DNA of 64,000 nt from Dichotomocladium elegans. Its lineage: Eukaryota; Mucoromycota; Mucoromycetes; Mucorales; Lichtheimiaceae. This document shows positions 12,390-24,288 of the stretch, piece by piece; position 1 is the stretch's first letter, and the number at the start of each line of letters is the position of its first letter. The translations under genes and the position numbers were made by a program. Below the pieces are notes generated by a model that worked only from the letters and a program-made list of their open reading frames with translations, made no database searches and had not been told where the DNA came from. Where the stretch lies: contig JAIXMN010000014.1 in the NCBI GenBank assembly GCA_025716815.1, positions 372,001 through 436,000 on the forward strand. The letters are read 5' to 3'.

Positions 12390-14116
12390 GTTTGAGGTAG
12401 AGTGAAAGAGGGTTCTTCTATGTCCAGCAAGGCTGAAAAAATTTGATAGGGAATCTTTCCAAAGTAGTCACGCTCAAAAGAGGGCATATCCATGCACGGA
12501 TTGTTGTCAAGAGATTGGATACAAAATAATTAGGCGCATGCAGACAAAGAATCCGTTGGGGTGTGTTGCCGGCTATGAGTCAAACCGGACAAAGATGCGC
12601 AGTTGCGTGTTATATAAACAAGAATCAGGTATCGTCGCATCAAAATACCCTAAATAGCTCGCCTTTCTAACAACATGTGGATTTCTTTATCAGGTATTAG
12701 GAATGAAACGAAGCAGCAGTTCGCGAACGTTTCATTGGGGGTGGATAATCTTATCCGCCCCGTCCTCCCCGAAAAGCCATCATGTATGACCAGATTTTGA
12801 TAACCGCCTGGCAACCAAGGGCTTGGCCAGCCTATTCATGAATAAGAACGGACTGAGATCGGTCCTCAGAGTGTCTTAACTCGGACAACCCATGGCATTC
12901 TCAGACACTCGTATCGCCATTAGCCTTTGTTGATATGGTAATAATAGGTGTAACAAGCAAACTGGAAAACAATGATTGCTTGAGTATTTTGGTTTTGCCC
13001 GCTCGGAAATCTCATCTCTTCTTACTGTACAGACCATCCAAAACGATAGGCATACTTGCGCATGTGATGTTTTTCATCTAGACAAAGAATGGCCTCATTC
13101 TCAAGGTTACAGTCTTTTTAACTCCATCCATATGGTATATAATCCTGGTCGATATAAGGATATTGGTTCCTATTGAATATCCGGTGCAAAGATTCTTTGT
13201 ACGATAGATCTGTGTGGCTCTTTCTGTGGTTTCAATCAGACCACAATCACTATTGGCGATAGTAATGCCTTCAGTGCCAAATGCCCAATATACTGAGAAG
13301 TACTGTTAGGATCCATATCAAGGACCTCTTGGCTTCATTGTGCCACCATTGATTACGCAAAATTTTCTCCCACAGCAAAAATCATTCATGGAGAGACCTG
13401 ACAATATCCTACATTAATGCAGCACACTTTTTGCTTTTTATATGCCTTGCTTATAGAAATTAGATATGACGTTCGATATATATGGATCCTTCCTGTCATG
13501 GGTACAAAATAAATATGACATACGCACAGTCGACGACATGCGCGAAGCATTAAGCGAAACGATACAGAGCAGCCATATACATTTCCATGTCGCATGATCT
13601 TCCGAAGCACCTTCACACCACACGATAGAAATAATTACCACTAGGTGTTCAGACTTTGGTATTTTTCAGCAAACCGGGACCATGGCATATGCCTTGCATG
13701 GAGACTTTCCATGTCCCGGATGAAGCGCTCTATTTTCTGTGAATAACGCTGATATTCACCGGGTTTTGTACGATCATTATGAATAATTAAGGGGTTTTGT
13801 CTGACAAAAGAGAGCGACAGTGGTTTTTTGGGGGAGTTGCCTCCGAAGATTAGCGCGGTAGCAAGTAATATAAAGAGTTAGGAGACGGCATAAAATATAA
13901 ACGGAGCTGGCGGCTAATGGACCTATCTTCAAAGGCGGTGATGTTAATGGGATGGGGATTCCGGGGGGGGTTTGTTGGGGGGGGGGACGCCAAAAGCAGG
14001 AGGGAAGAAGATATGTATGTGAAAGGTCTGGATGGCGATCATTTAAACTGACCTCTTCTTCTCTCTTCATTTTTTTTTTCTTTCACAGATTCCTCTCCTT
14101 CCACCCAAAACTTGCT
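12390..14116. other. Intergenic region, nothing recognised
   Basis: About 1.7 kb between the divergent uS10 and secreted-protein genes. The short open frames show no known motif. A G-run (13969-13985) lies about 130 bp before the next start codon. No RNA gene was seen. Confidence 0.55.
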
Positions 14117-15530
14117 ATGCGTCTCTCTTTGATTTCCTTTATTGGTCTCATAGCCATCAATGCTCAGTTTACTCGCGCTGACGAGATCGAGGATGCCCTC
14201 CAAAAGTTCTGCGGCGGTAAAAGATACATGTCAAAGCCAATAACATCATCTGACGGATCATGGGATAAATCATTCTACAGGTATCAAGGTGACTGGTCCT
14301 ACGCAAGGTCAACAGTTTACTGATCCTACCAAGGTGGTCGTCGTCGTTGGTAAGTGCCAACAGCGCCTGATGGCTTGTACGATATGCTCAACAGGACACA
14401 CCACACGATATTGCAGAGCGAGAGCCCAATGCAGAAGCAAAGGTTATCAACGGTGTGGATGTACGTGACAAAGAAGAGAAATTGTTGCATTGTACCTGAT
14501 GATCTTCTTTGTTTCTATCAGATTTATTCCATCGATAGCAACGGAACGCCCAAATATCTTGGCACCCCCTCAAAGGAGATTTATAACCTCAATACCCGTG
14601 CCCAGATGACGTGAGCATCTAATACTGTCTGTCTATGTACGTTGTACATACTGAATCGGCTCTTTCTTTAGTGTTGATATTACCAAAATCCAAGGAATCC
14701 AACTCCCATCGCAATTTGAATTCCGGTAGGTACTGGATGGGAATGAAGTCAACAAACTCTCTAAAATATTTTCAGTGTTTGGGTTCATAACGAAGCGGGT
14801 AAGAGAAGAACCGCAAACTTGGAACTTTTTTTTAGAGAAAAAAAATAGGAGGAGTGGTTGGGTCAAGGGCGCTTCCGTATTGATTGAACTTTCTTTCATT
14901 TTGTTTGTGTGGATGCATATACAGGACCTGACTGTACCTTGATGTCGCAGGTAATTAACCGAATCCATATACACACATAAATATTTACCTCGCCGGCTGT
15001 GCCTCGTCCAAATATAGGTCTTCCAAGTCGCTTCCGCCACTCACTCGAACGATGTCTCCACCGGCTTCCAGAGCTTAAGCGTGGATATCGATCGTGGCTG
15101 CTTTGGCGTTGATCTGGTAAAGCCCAAGCTCGGCGAGCATGTCCAGGCCAAGCGAGTCGCTATCCAAATCAGTACGCCACATACTTCGACGAATCATTAG
15201 CACTTTTTTGTCAACTCATCCTGCTCCGTTAACTTATTTATAGAAAAAGACCCTTCTTCTCAGGTGACCAATTACGAATCCCTTGATCTCTACAAGGTCC
15301 ATATCGACTCGCGCAAAACAGAGCTCGTCCAAAAGTCCTGGGTTGGTCAACAGCGTGCAAGGGAGCTTTTCACCATCAAAGACACCATCCAAAAACCGGA
15401 CGCCAGTGCCAACAGCAACGACACGCTCAGTGACTATGCTTACTTTTACCGCTTGAAAGGATTGACGCAAAACAAAGAATCTTGTACTTTTACCTCGCAT
15501 CCCTTCTATATCAACGGTCATTCTCCCTAG
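14117..15530 (+). CDS. Predicted secreted protein of unknown function, multi-exon
   Basis: Not recognised. ATG at 14117 begins a clear signal peptide (MRLSLISFIGLIAINAQFTRA) followed by DEIEDALQKFCGG. Next comes a segment resembling the start of a Kre9/Knh1-type cell-wall domain (GIKVTGPTQGQQFTDPTKVVV). Later exons join in perfect phase: IYSIDSNGTPKYLGTPSKE, TVDITKIQGIQLPSQFEF, RVWVHNEAGPDCTLMSQ, VFQVASATHSNDVSTGFQ, KKDPSSQVTNYESLDLYK, ending FTSHPFYINGHSP at 15530. The join near 14345-14390 does not resolve in frame, so that exon is uncertain. Beta-rich, with few Cys. It may be an extracellular or wall-associated beta-sandwich protein. Confidence 0.6.
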
Positions 15531-15799
15531 ACGAAGGGAAGAACATTCACAGTCATCGTAGTTCGTTCCTCTTTTTAAGCACTTATAAACTTACCTATGT
15601 ATGAGATGTATTCCACTTACATTTTTTCTTCCTCCTCCTCTTCCGCTCGATAACACTTTTTTTTTTTTAAAAAAAAAAAACGCACCGTGATCCTTTATAG
15701 TTGAACTAGTAACAGAATTCTGTGGATGTTTCCAAGCAAAAAAGGAAAAAAGTTTATAGGCTCCAGAAACTCTACATGTATAATGTTCTCTGTTCTTTC

Positions 15800-17079
15800 T
15801 TATTCCAGGCTGACATTTGCCAAAGGCTTATAGAGGCCATGCATATCAATATAGTCAATCACAGGATTGGGAAGCAAGTACTTAATTGACATGTTGCGCT
15901 TGACAAATAGCCTTTTTTTTGGAGGCCGCAATGTTCAGGATCGTGTAACATGTGTCTTTGTCCGTTCAAAAACTTACCGCACTTTGGTGGAACTAATATC
16001 GTTATGGATCAGCTGCTTGATGACAAAGATATTCATCTACCAAAATATACGTTAGGAATTATTCCCGGTATCCGAATCTTCATTGTTTTGCGCATTACCC
16101 TATGCTCATATAGGATATCATGTGAGAGCAAGAACCCGTACACATCCGTTCCGGTGCGCTCAATGATGACACAGCCGTATAGCCCCACAATATGGTGTAA
16201 CTAACAGGATCCGTTCAAAAAAGTTCGCATCCCAACCTGGAGGTTAAATACAAATTGCTCATGGCTAGTAAGGGCTCGGACTCACATCTTCGGGCGACCA
16301 TACACCCGGATGGCCAAAAGAGGCAATGAGATCTCCTCCTGCAAGCAGCATGATTTTGATCTTTTTCTTCTCGCCTACATCGCTTGCAGTGTTTATAGGA
16401 TATGATAACCTTCATTCCTTCCTCTCTCTCTATGTATGTGTGTTTGTGTTTTACCTGAGCTTGTTGAAATACCATTTCCAATCTCATTGAGTTCATGATG
16501 GAAGTGGTCAAGAACAACAGCCGTTCGTTGATAATGTTCCTGGCGCGACTCCCAAGAATCAACCATCAGCCAGTCGGATGTTGACTCAACTGCGAGCTCG
16601 CACATCTTGACCCGATGCTGCGCATCCGCGAGCCCATCCTTGCGGTAAGCGTCTGATACGGGTGAAAAATAGCCGGCTATCAGCTCATACTGTTGTCGTT
16701 CTCGAAAGTGATCCATGGCCATTTCTAAGTCTTGTCAGTAACAATAGCGATATGTCCCTGATTCTTTTCCACTTTCTCTCTCTATTACCGAACATGCGAA
16801 GATGAAGATAAGTAATGGGAGAGTAGGATCCACAGGCGACCAGAACAATGGGCGTCTTGTGCTCGTCTGTTGTAGGAGCAAAAGCGATTAAAACCGAATA
16901 ATGCACACGCAACGCCAGCAATACTAAAAATATTTGCGCGAAAAAAAAAGTACACACAAACCCTTCATGACAGTTGGCAGATGGTGACGTGGAAAGACAT
17001 AATCATGATCGAATTCGCTTTTTGCAAGAAACTTTGGATTCGCATTGAGCACCGACTTCATTAAATTAGGGCTAGACAT
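15800..17079 (-). CDS. Nicotinamide/nicotinate mononucleotide adenylyltransferase (NMNAT, NMA1-like)
   Basis: Start ATG at 17079 (MSSPNLMKSVLNANPKF), stop at 15800, about six exons. The nucleotidyltransferase start VLVACGSYSPITYLHLRMF carries the GSxxPxTxxH dinucleotide-binding motif. Downstream come HFRERQQYELIAGYFSPVSD, ESTSDWLMVDSWESRQ, IKIMLLAGGDLIASFGHPG, VIIERTG, and the C-terminal signature ISSTKVR followed by YLLPNPVIDYIDMHGLY. Role: makes NAD (or its deamido form) from NMN/NaMN and ATP. An upstream in-frame ATG at 17172 exists, but the chosen start is closer to the family N-terminus. Confidence 0.93.
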
Positions 17080-17299
17080 GATAACGCGATAAGAGCAGAA
17101 CGGAAAAGGTACACAAAGCTTTAGTCTCGATCTAAAGTCCGCTTCTCGGCTTTGCGCTTTGCAATGCGTCACATGTAAGAAAGAAAGAGAGCGGGCTGAA
17201 GAAACGCGATGGAAACAGAGAGTTAGTTAAAGGCTATGTGTACGTTCTTGGTGCGATTCTGCGGCAAGTTGGACCAAGTTCGACTGAAGACGAGTGTTT

Positions 17300-17656
17300 T
17301 TCTCCAGGTCAGCATTGCTTTCATGCACGGTCCTGAGTACGTTTATCCATAGTTATGCGTTTTCTTGGAGAGGGGGTTGGGAGCAAGATGCACCATGCGA
17401 AACGAGTTTTATGCAAGTTTTCAAGCGATCGTTGCGGACGGCCTTTCTATTTGAATTGTATCCCTCGGTGCGGATATTTCGTATCGGCATGACGAATCAA
17501 TGTCAGACCTGAAGTCTCATGATTTCAAAATCTTTATTTGGTGATCGCATGTCAGTTTTTATTTTGGGACAATAATCAAACACCTATTCGCTCGCCTTGC
17601 CGTGATTGAAGACGATGATCGTCTGCTGCAAGGCTATTTGGATAGCGCACATGTGT
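17300..17656 (+). pseudogene. Decayed reading frame with an ankyrin-repeat-like look
   Basis: One continuous frame, interrupted by three in-frame stops, reads SIAFMHGPEYVYP, stop, LCVFLERGLGARCTMRNEF ... AIVADGLSI, stop, IVSLGADISYRHDESMSD ... FKIFIW, stop, then IIKHLFARLAVIEDDDRL. The spacing of LERG-GA and VSLGADISYRHDE about 30-35 residues apart resembles the fungal ankyrin pattern (xLxxxGAD followed by x-N/H-D). A further open stretch at about 17860-18009 (VSDAINRQAATQLRYHFFLAQ) could be the same gene's 3' part. Stops in frame argue for a dead gene. The ankyrin call is by eye only. Confidence 0.35.
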
Positions 17657-18173
17657 AAGCATAGACGAATATTGCTTGTAGTGCAACTACTAGACGATTG
17701 CATCCATACCAAGTGCCAGATCGCGCAAGGCTTCCGGGGCCAAGGTTCGGTAATAGGACAAGGACAATTAAACTCAAAAACATAACATTTAATAACACCG
17801 CAGTTAGATTCTAAGAAAGCTGACTAAAGATTTTATGCTGATATTTTTATCTATACAGGAACGGTCTCCGACGCCATCAATCGGCAAGCTGCAACACAGT
17901 TACGGTATCATTTTTTCCTAGCACAAGTCCTCGAAGAGAGAGCCCTATCGGATGAACACATCCCTTCATGGTGTCATTCGGAATATGAGACGTGCTTGAG
18001 CGGTATTTAATAGTGTATGTACGTTGGTCGGAGGTCTATGCAGCAAAAGACGCCTGCCAGGGGGTGGAGAGGAGTAACACGTTAAAAAAGGGAATTCTTT
18101 GACTGGGCGCCAAAAAGTTAACCCTTCTCTCTTTCCTGCTATTCCCTAACTTCTGCTTTCTGCTTGACACACG

Positions 18174-18300
18174 ATGGGCAAAGGGAAACGGGCGCATACA
18201 ATCAGCATTCCGAGCATCAATCTTTCGGCACCCAAGACGTCGTTCGATCACTCGTTCAGTGTATCGCCGCCGAGTTTTCTTCAGCGTACTCACGATGGCA

Positions 18301-18334
<34 letters not shown>

Positions 18335-20457
18335 AGTGGTTGGTTTTTCGGCTATTGGCGACGAGCAGCAACCGCTAGCAAGGCGTTGGACCCCGCCCCG
18401 TAAACCAAAGAAGACGTATGATGACCTAGAGCACAAGATAGAGGCGTCTCCCCTCTATGTTCTCGTCTCCACCTACCTTAATTATCTCGTCCTCATTCTT
18501 TTCGGTCATATGCGCGACATCTTGGGCAAGTTCGGAAAGCCCAATGCTTATTCCCATCTTCGTACTACTGATGTAAGTTCTGAACCAGATAACCTCATGT
18601 CACTGCTCACTCGGCTGTCCTCCCATCATATAAGGGATACGCGCCCTTGGTTTCGGACTTTGACTCATTCTACAGCCGACGCCTCTATATGCGCATTCGG
18701 TAAACAAGGAATTAAAGCAAACTTCCCCAGCCCCCTTAAGCTTACCCATTCGCATTATGCACATTTATGTGTTTATGCATATAGCGATTGCTGGAACCGC
18801 CCTGTCACTGGCGTTGCAGGACGCACGATTAAGCTGCTGGATCGTGTGAGCCACGACTTTAACAAGACGTTCAGGTACTACCAGAACGTTCCCATACCCC
18901 TAATTAAAGAGACTCTAACTCGCGCGTGCATATGTTTGTGGTATCGCTAACGAAACAACAATTTAGCCTCACTGGTACTACTACCGACGCCATCAATCTC
19001 GCGTCATATAACTATCTTGGCTTTGCCAATAACACTGGTTTGTGTGCTGATTCAGTCGAAAACGCTGTTCGCCAGTTCGGCCTCTCGTCCTCGAGCTCTC
19101 GTGCGGAGGCGGGCTCAACTCATGTACTTGCGGAGCTTGAACGGATGACGGCCCGCTACATCGGTAAAGAAGCCGCCATGGTTGTCTCGATGGGTTTCGC
19201 GACCAACTCCACCACCATTCCGGCCTTGGTCGATAAGGTCGTATTGAAAATCGCGCGCGCTTACCAATACAAGCGATTACTTTACTAAAACGCACCAAAT
19301 CTTTTGCTGTGACAGGGCTGTCTTGTTATTTCCGATGAATTGAATCACGCGTCGATTGTATTCGGTGTCCGCTTATCAGGAGCGTCGGTCCGTGTGTTCA
19401 AGCATAACAACATGGACGATCTGCGAGAACTCCTTCGCGAAGTTATCTCTCAAGGTCAACCGCGCACACATCGTCCATGGAAAAAAATTCTTGTGATTGT
19501 CGAGGGCCTTTACTCCATGGAAGGCACTATGGTTAATCTTCCCGAGATCATTGAACTCAAAAAGGAGTTTGGCGTACGTGAAACAATGCACGCACAAATA
19601 TCCGTGCTCACGCATAAGCAAAATGACTTATAGTTTTATCTTTACGTTGACGAAGCACACTCTATCGGTGCACTTGGAGAGAACGGCGGAGGCATCTGCG
19701 ACTTTTATGGCATTGATCCTTCAAACGTCGATATCATGATGGGTACATTCACCAAGTCCTTCGGCGCTGCAGGTGGCTACATTGCAGCCGATAAGGATAT
19801 CATTGATCACCTTCGACTGCGTAATCATGCCTACATGTACGCCGAGTCCATGTCGGTACCTGTGGCAATGCAGGTCCTGACGACTATGCGTATTATCTGG
19901 TATGGCAAAATAATGTAGAGGACGACCCATAACATAGCTGCTCATAACGCACTCATTCTAGCGGTGAGGACGGGACGGACGACGGACGTAAAAAAATCAA
20001 ACAGCTTGCCGAGAACTCTCAATATTTCTCTGCCCGTTTGCGACAGATGGGCTTTATTGTCTATGGCGACCAGGGCAGCCCGGTGATTCCGCTGCTTTTG
20101 TTCAACCCTGCCAAGTTGTCGTAAGTTTAAAGTTTTATGCGCATTGTGCTTTTTGACTCATCATTGCATACACTTACAGCGCCTTCTCGCGTGAGCTTCT
20201 TGCTCGTAACATTGCTGTCTGTCTCGGTGGGTACCCTGCCACGCCCATTGTCTCCGGACGCGCTCGTTTCTGTATCTCTGCGGCCCATACCAGAGAAGAT
20301 TTGGGTAAATAATTTCTCCGCGCAGACGCCATCTCAGCGTCGCCCGACATCTTTATAAGCTAACCATGGAATCGTACTGTTAGATTATGCCCTGGAAAAG
20401 ATTAGCGAAGTTGGTGATCTTCTCATGCTCAAGTTTGGAAAGGGTGAACTGAATTAA
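18174..20457 (+). CDS. LCB2: Serine palmitoyltransferase subunit 2 (LCB2)
   Basis: Start ATG at 18174, stop at 20457, about nine exons. The N-terminus carries an 11-Gln tract encoded by a CAG repeat (about 18302-18333), then a membrane segment ([20 protein letters not shown]). Catalytic alpha-oxoamine synthase fold: [60 protein letters not shown], and the PLP-lysine motif [13 protein letters not shown]. The C-terminal exons are [35 protein letters not shown] and [14 protein letters not shown]. Role: with LCB1, condenses serine and palmitoyl-CoA in the ER, the first committed step of sphingolipid synthesis. Intron phases agree throughout. Confidence 0.96.
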
Positions 20458-22103
20458 TGGCCTTCGATCCGGGTTGTTCCTCTTCTATAATATTTATTAT
20501 CTTAAATCTTGCTTTCTGCTGTATATCTAGAAAGGGAAAACTGATGTAATTATATAAAACTGACACTGGTCCTCTACAGTATTTTACTAATTGCAAGGAC
20601 AGTCTTTCTCTTTTTCCGTTTGACCATGGAGTGACGGGGATGCGTTCCATAATGGTTTTTTGGCTACTGTATTAGGCTGGACAGGACTCTTTTGATCTTG
20701 GCTATCGTATTTGCATTTATGCATTGCAAACAATGAAGCATCGTTCTCACTCTCTCTCTCTCCAATCGCTTCAAAACCATGAATTGGGCATGAGTTCGTT
20801 CATACGCCCTCGCTCCCTGTTGTTTTCTCTCATTTCCAAAGTGCTCTTTCATTTTTATTCATTTGCAATGTTTATTCACAGTTGCAATGGTGTTACTACA
20901 TACTGTACCTTGCGACCTCACACGTACGTAACCTGCGTGATCCGGGGGGGAGGGTGCCAAATGCTGGACCTTAGTGAATTGCTCTATCAGATGGATATGT
21001 AAGAAAAGGTAAGTGCGGAGAAAGCCGCCCGGATCGTGTTGAGCAAGATGAATGGGTACATGACGTGCGCGTAGAGGGAGATGGTGAAAAGTTACATGTC
21101 TATACATTGCAAAATGATTTGACCAAACCAGCTCAAAGCGCAAAAGCAGAGATCACCCGCCATTAGGCTCTTTTGGACGGTCATGGAGTCGGATTTGCTC
21201 AAAAGCAACCTATACACCGCTCCGTGGATGCATTCCCTCCGTTTTTACTGTTCGTCATGACAGAGATCAGGCACTGGATGTTTTAACATCTCATCTCTGC
21301 ATTAGCCAAAGATATACTACGCACCATCCAACCAACCAACCCGCTTGTCTGCAGTAGTGGGGGGGGGGGAGAGAGAGTGAGACAGCCATATTCCCCCCCC
21401 TTTTTTCACCTCGCATGGTCTTTTTGAGTAGTATAGTAACGCATGAACTTCAATGCCCAACTTGATGCTCTACCTCCCACCTACCCCCCCCCCAACAAAG
21501 CCCGGGGTGATAAGGTTGGTGGTAAATATTCCCAATACCGATATGTCCGTCCGCTGCTTTCTTTGGTAAAGCAAGATCATTTGTATATATGCATGGCTAG
21601 ATGGTTGGAGGGAAAGATGCGCGAAGAAGAAGACTGGGGCCTGCCGCAAGAGTCCCCAGTTAGATAAGTCGGAGCCTTCGCTCTCCTCACCACCCGCCCT
21701 GGGGTCGAGATCTATTGAATAGTTCGGCAGGTGGCCGACCCTCGACGTTCATTTTTATCCGCTACTCACTGCGCATACATACGACAAGATCCGAAGTAGT
21801 AGACCCTGTCACTACTCCCTCAAGTTATTCCCCACCCCACCCCACGCCTGGTCAAAACCCCTCCCCCCCCAAAAAAACAGAGGCTGAACCATTACTTTAC
21901 AGTGCTTCGTCATTCAGATGCAGTTGTCCGTAGCCAAAACAAAAAAAAAAAAAGTGAAACGCACGATAATACTACGATTAGATACAACTTGTCTATGTAT
22001 TGAATGAATATGGGAAAATCATGCCACCCAGCAGCAATGTCCGGCGATGGAAGGACACTGCGCTATAAGAATGAATGAGAGAGGCTGCTGCTGCTGCTAA
22101 CAG
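20458..22103. other. Intergenic region with low-complexity runs
   Basis: About 1.6 kb between convergent LCB2 and aspartokinase. It contains homopolymer runs (G-runs at about 20945 and 21359-21369; C-runs at about 21393, 21487 and 21864) and a CT repeat near 20750. No protein motif, tRNA or transposon similarity was found. Confidence 0.6.
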
Positions 22104-24093
22104 TCATAATGACAGCTCATGCTTCTTGCACAGGATCCGGTCGTGGACAATGTTTAAGGCAGCAATGGCAGAAGCCGCTTCAATGACGCATGATACATGG
22201 ATCTCCGACGCGCCTTGCGATAGCATCTCAATGTTGATACCAGCCATTGCTAGGGTTGTAAATAATCTGCCTGCAAGTTCAGGCATATGGCCGACTCCTT
22301 TGCCCACAAGTGTGAGAATGGCCATGTTCCGGCTGATGTCCACCTACACCGAAACCAACGTGCTGATCAAGTTACCCTGTTGAGACCCTCCAGAGCGAAT
22401 GGGCGGGAAAGAGAGAGAGAGAGGAGGAGGAGAGGAAAAAAAGAACTTACTCTTCCCAAGGTTCGCAGCTCTTCAAGCACCTGCGGAAAACATTTATCTC
22501 CGTTTGTGTCCATGCAGACGGCCATGGAGACCTGAACTTCCGAGGTCGTTGTGAGATCCACAACGATGCAGTGCCGGTCCAGAATGGAAAATATGCTCGC
22601 AAAGAACGCGTGGCTGATCTTGTTGCGGTTCGAGCGGATATTGAGGGCAATAATATTTTTCTTGATTGTCACTGCCTTGGGTCCCTCAACGATGATCGCC
22701 ACCTGTTCCTCGCTACCGGCATAGTCGGGAGAGGGAGGTGGCGTTGTTGTCGTCGTCGTACTAGCGGGTAAGGTTGTGGTAGTGATCAGTGTGCCTGGAT
22801 GGGCCGGACATTTTACATTCTGTATATATATCGGGATATGCTTGCGGATGACCTGCGCTATCGAGAAAGGATGAACCACTTCGGAGCCATAATAAGTCAG
22901 CACCGCAGCCTCTTCAGGTGAAATGACGGGCAGCAAGCGGGCGCTGTTGACTTTTCTTGGGTCTGCAGTAAAAATACCATCGACCTCTTTCCAGATCTGG
23001 ATCTTCTCTGCTCCAAGCCCCACGGCCACCAAGGCTGCGCACAAGTCTGTATAGCCACGTCCGATAGTAGTCAACAGGCTGCCGGGTACGGGACCGAAGA
23101 AGCCTGCAAACGAATGAGAGAAGGTTTGGGGGAGATTAGATTGTATTGCACCCTAGACGAGCAGGATGAACGCACCCGTCACGACAGGGACCCGGTGCCT
23201 AGCACCGCTCTGCACCTTATCTGCAATATGACCCGCCAGGCAGTCATAAAAGTCTTGGTCAAGTACATGCGAACCGCTGCCACTGCATTGCATGGCATCG
23301 ATGATATCCTCCAGGGAAATGAAAATGCTATCTACGCCCTACAAACAAGTCAAGGGTCCATAAGTTCATTTGTCATTAACATCATTTGCTCCACCGGTCG
23401 ATACTGCATAGGCACTTGCAAAAGTATCCCTGCTCCACTCACTCACCCCTCCCACCTTCCACCCACCTCGCTTTGTTCCAGTAAAGACTACATACTCGAT
23501 CGCGAAGCGCTGCTGTCACGATTTTGCACGCCATTTTCTCGCCCACACCAATCACAGTGTCCCTGAGCCTCGGCGACAGGGCGTTCAAGGTTTGAGCTGA
23601 TTGTTTGAGGAGTGGTCCGAGCCCGCAGCAATCGTGCATGATTTCCTGCTCGAGAGCTGCCCTGATCTCGCAGTCATCGATGATCTCACGCACAGCGACT
23701 AGGTGGTCTGCCAGGACCTCATTCATCAGCAAAAGGCAGTCGTCCGGTTCAGAAGAACATGCTGCTTCCATAGCCCGAATCAACTTGGAGGTCGTACCCG
23801 TCAGTTTATCGCCATTGCTCCGGGCAGAACAGACCACCACGATTCGATTGTGTCTCAGCGACTCCCTAACGGTCAAATATCCGTTTATTTTATCAGCAAC
23901 AAAGAGCGCACTTTACTCGCAAAATTATAGGTAATTAACGTCTGTGGAAGAGAGGGCCGGAAGAGTCTTACGGGATGATCTGCGTGGTGATGCTGTCGAT
24001 GTATTTTGCAACGCAAGTTCCACCCAGTTTATGCACAACCCATGGTCGTTGAACAGGGTTCTGTAAAAGTGGTGTTGGATTTACTAGAGACAT
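22104..24093 (-). CDS. HOM3: Aspartokinase (HOM3-type)
   Basis: Start ATG at 24093; the frame reads straight through MSLVNPTPLLQNPVQRPWVV into the nucleotide-binding start HKLGGTCVAKYI (family consensus KFGGTSV). Then NRIVVVCSARSNGDKLTG, the VVTGGFFG and TIGRGYTDLCAALVAVGL motifs, WKEVDGIFTADPRKVN, and EEAAVLTYYGSEVVHPF. Two C-terminal ACT domains follow, the second split by an intron at about 22350-22450 (NMAILTLVGKGVGHMPELAGR). Stop at 22104. Role: phosphorylates aspartate, the first step toward Thr, Met and homoserine; the ACT domains normally mediate threonine feedback. A Thr/Pro-rich insert (TTTTTTPPPSP) precedes the first ACT domain. The Cys and Leu in KLGGTCV are slightly unusual. Confidence 0.95.
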
Positions 24094-24288
24094 GGAGCGA
24101 AAGAAGAGCAAGGATCGATAGAAGACGGTGTGAAATAACAAAGAATATCCCCCCCTTTTTTTTTTTATTCAGGGGGTGCGTTGCTTGAAGGGTAGCTGGG
24201 GATGTGTCACACGCCCACCTATTGCAAGCGTGATTAGAAGGCAACTCAGCAATAGAACAAGAGCAGAGAAAAAACATGAAGAGGTTTT

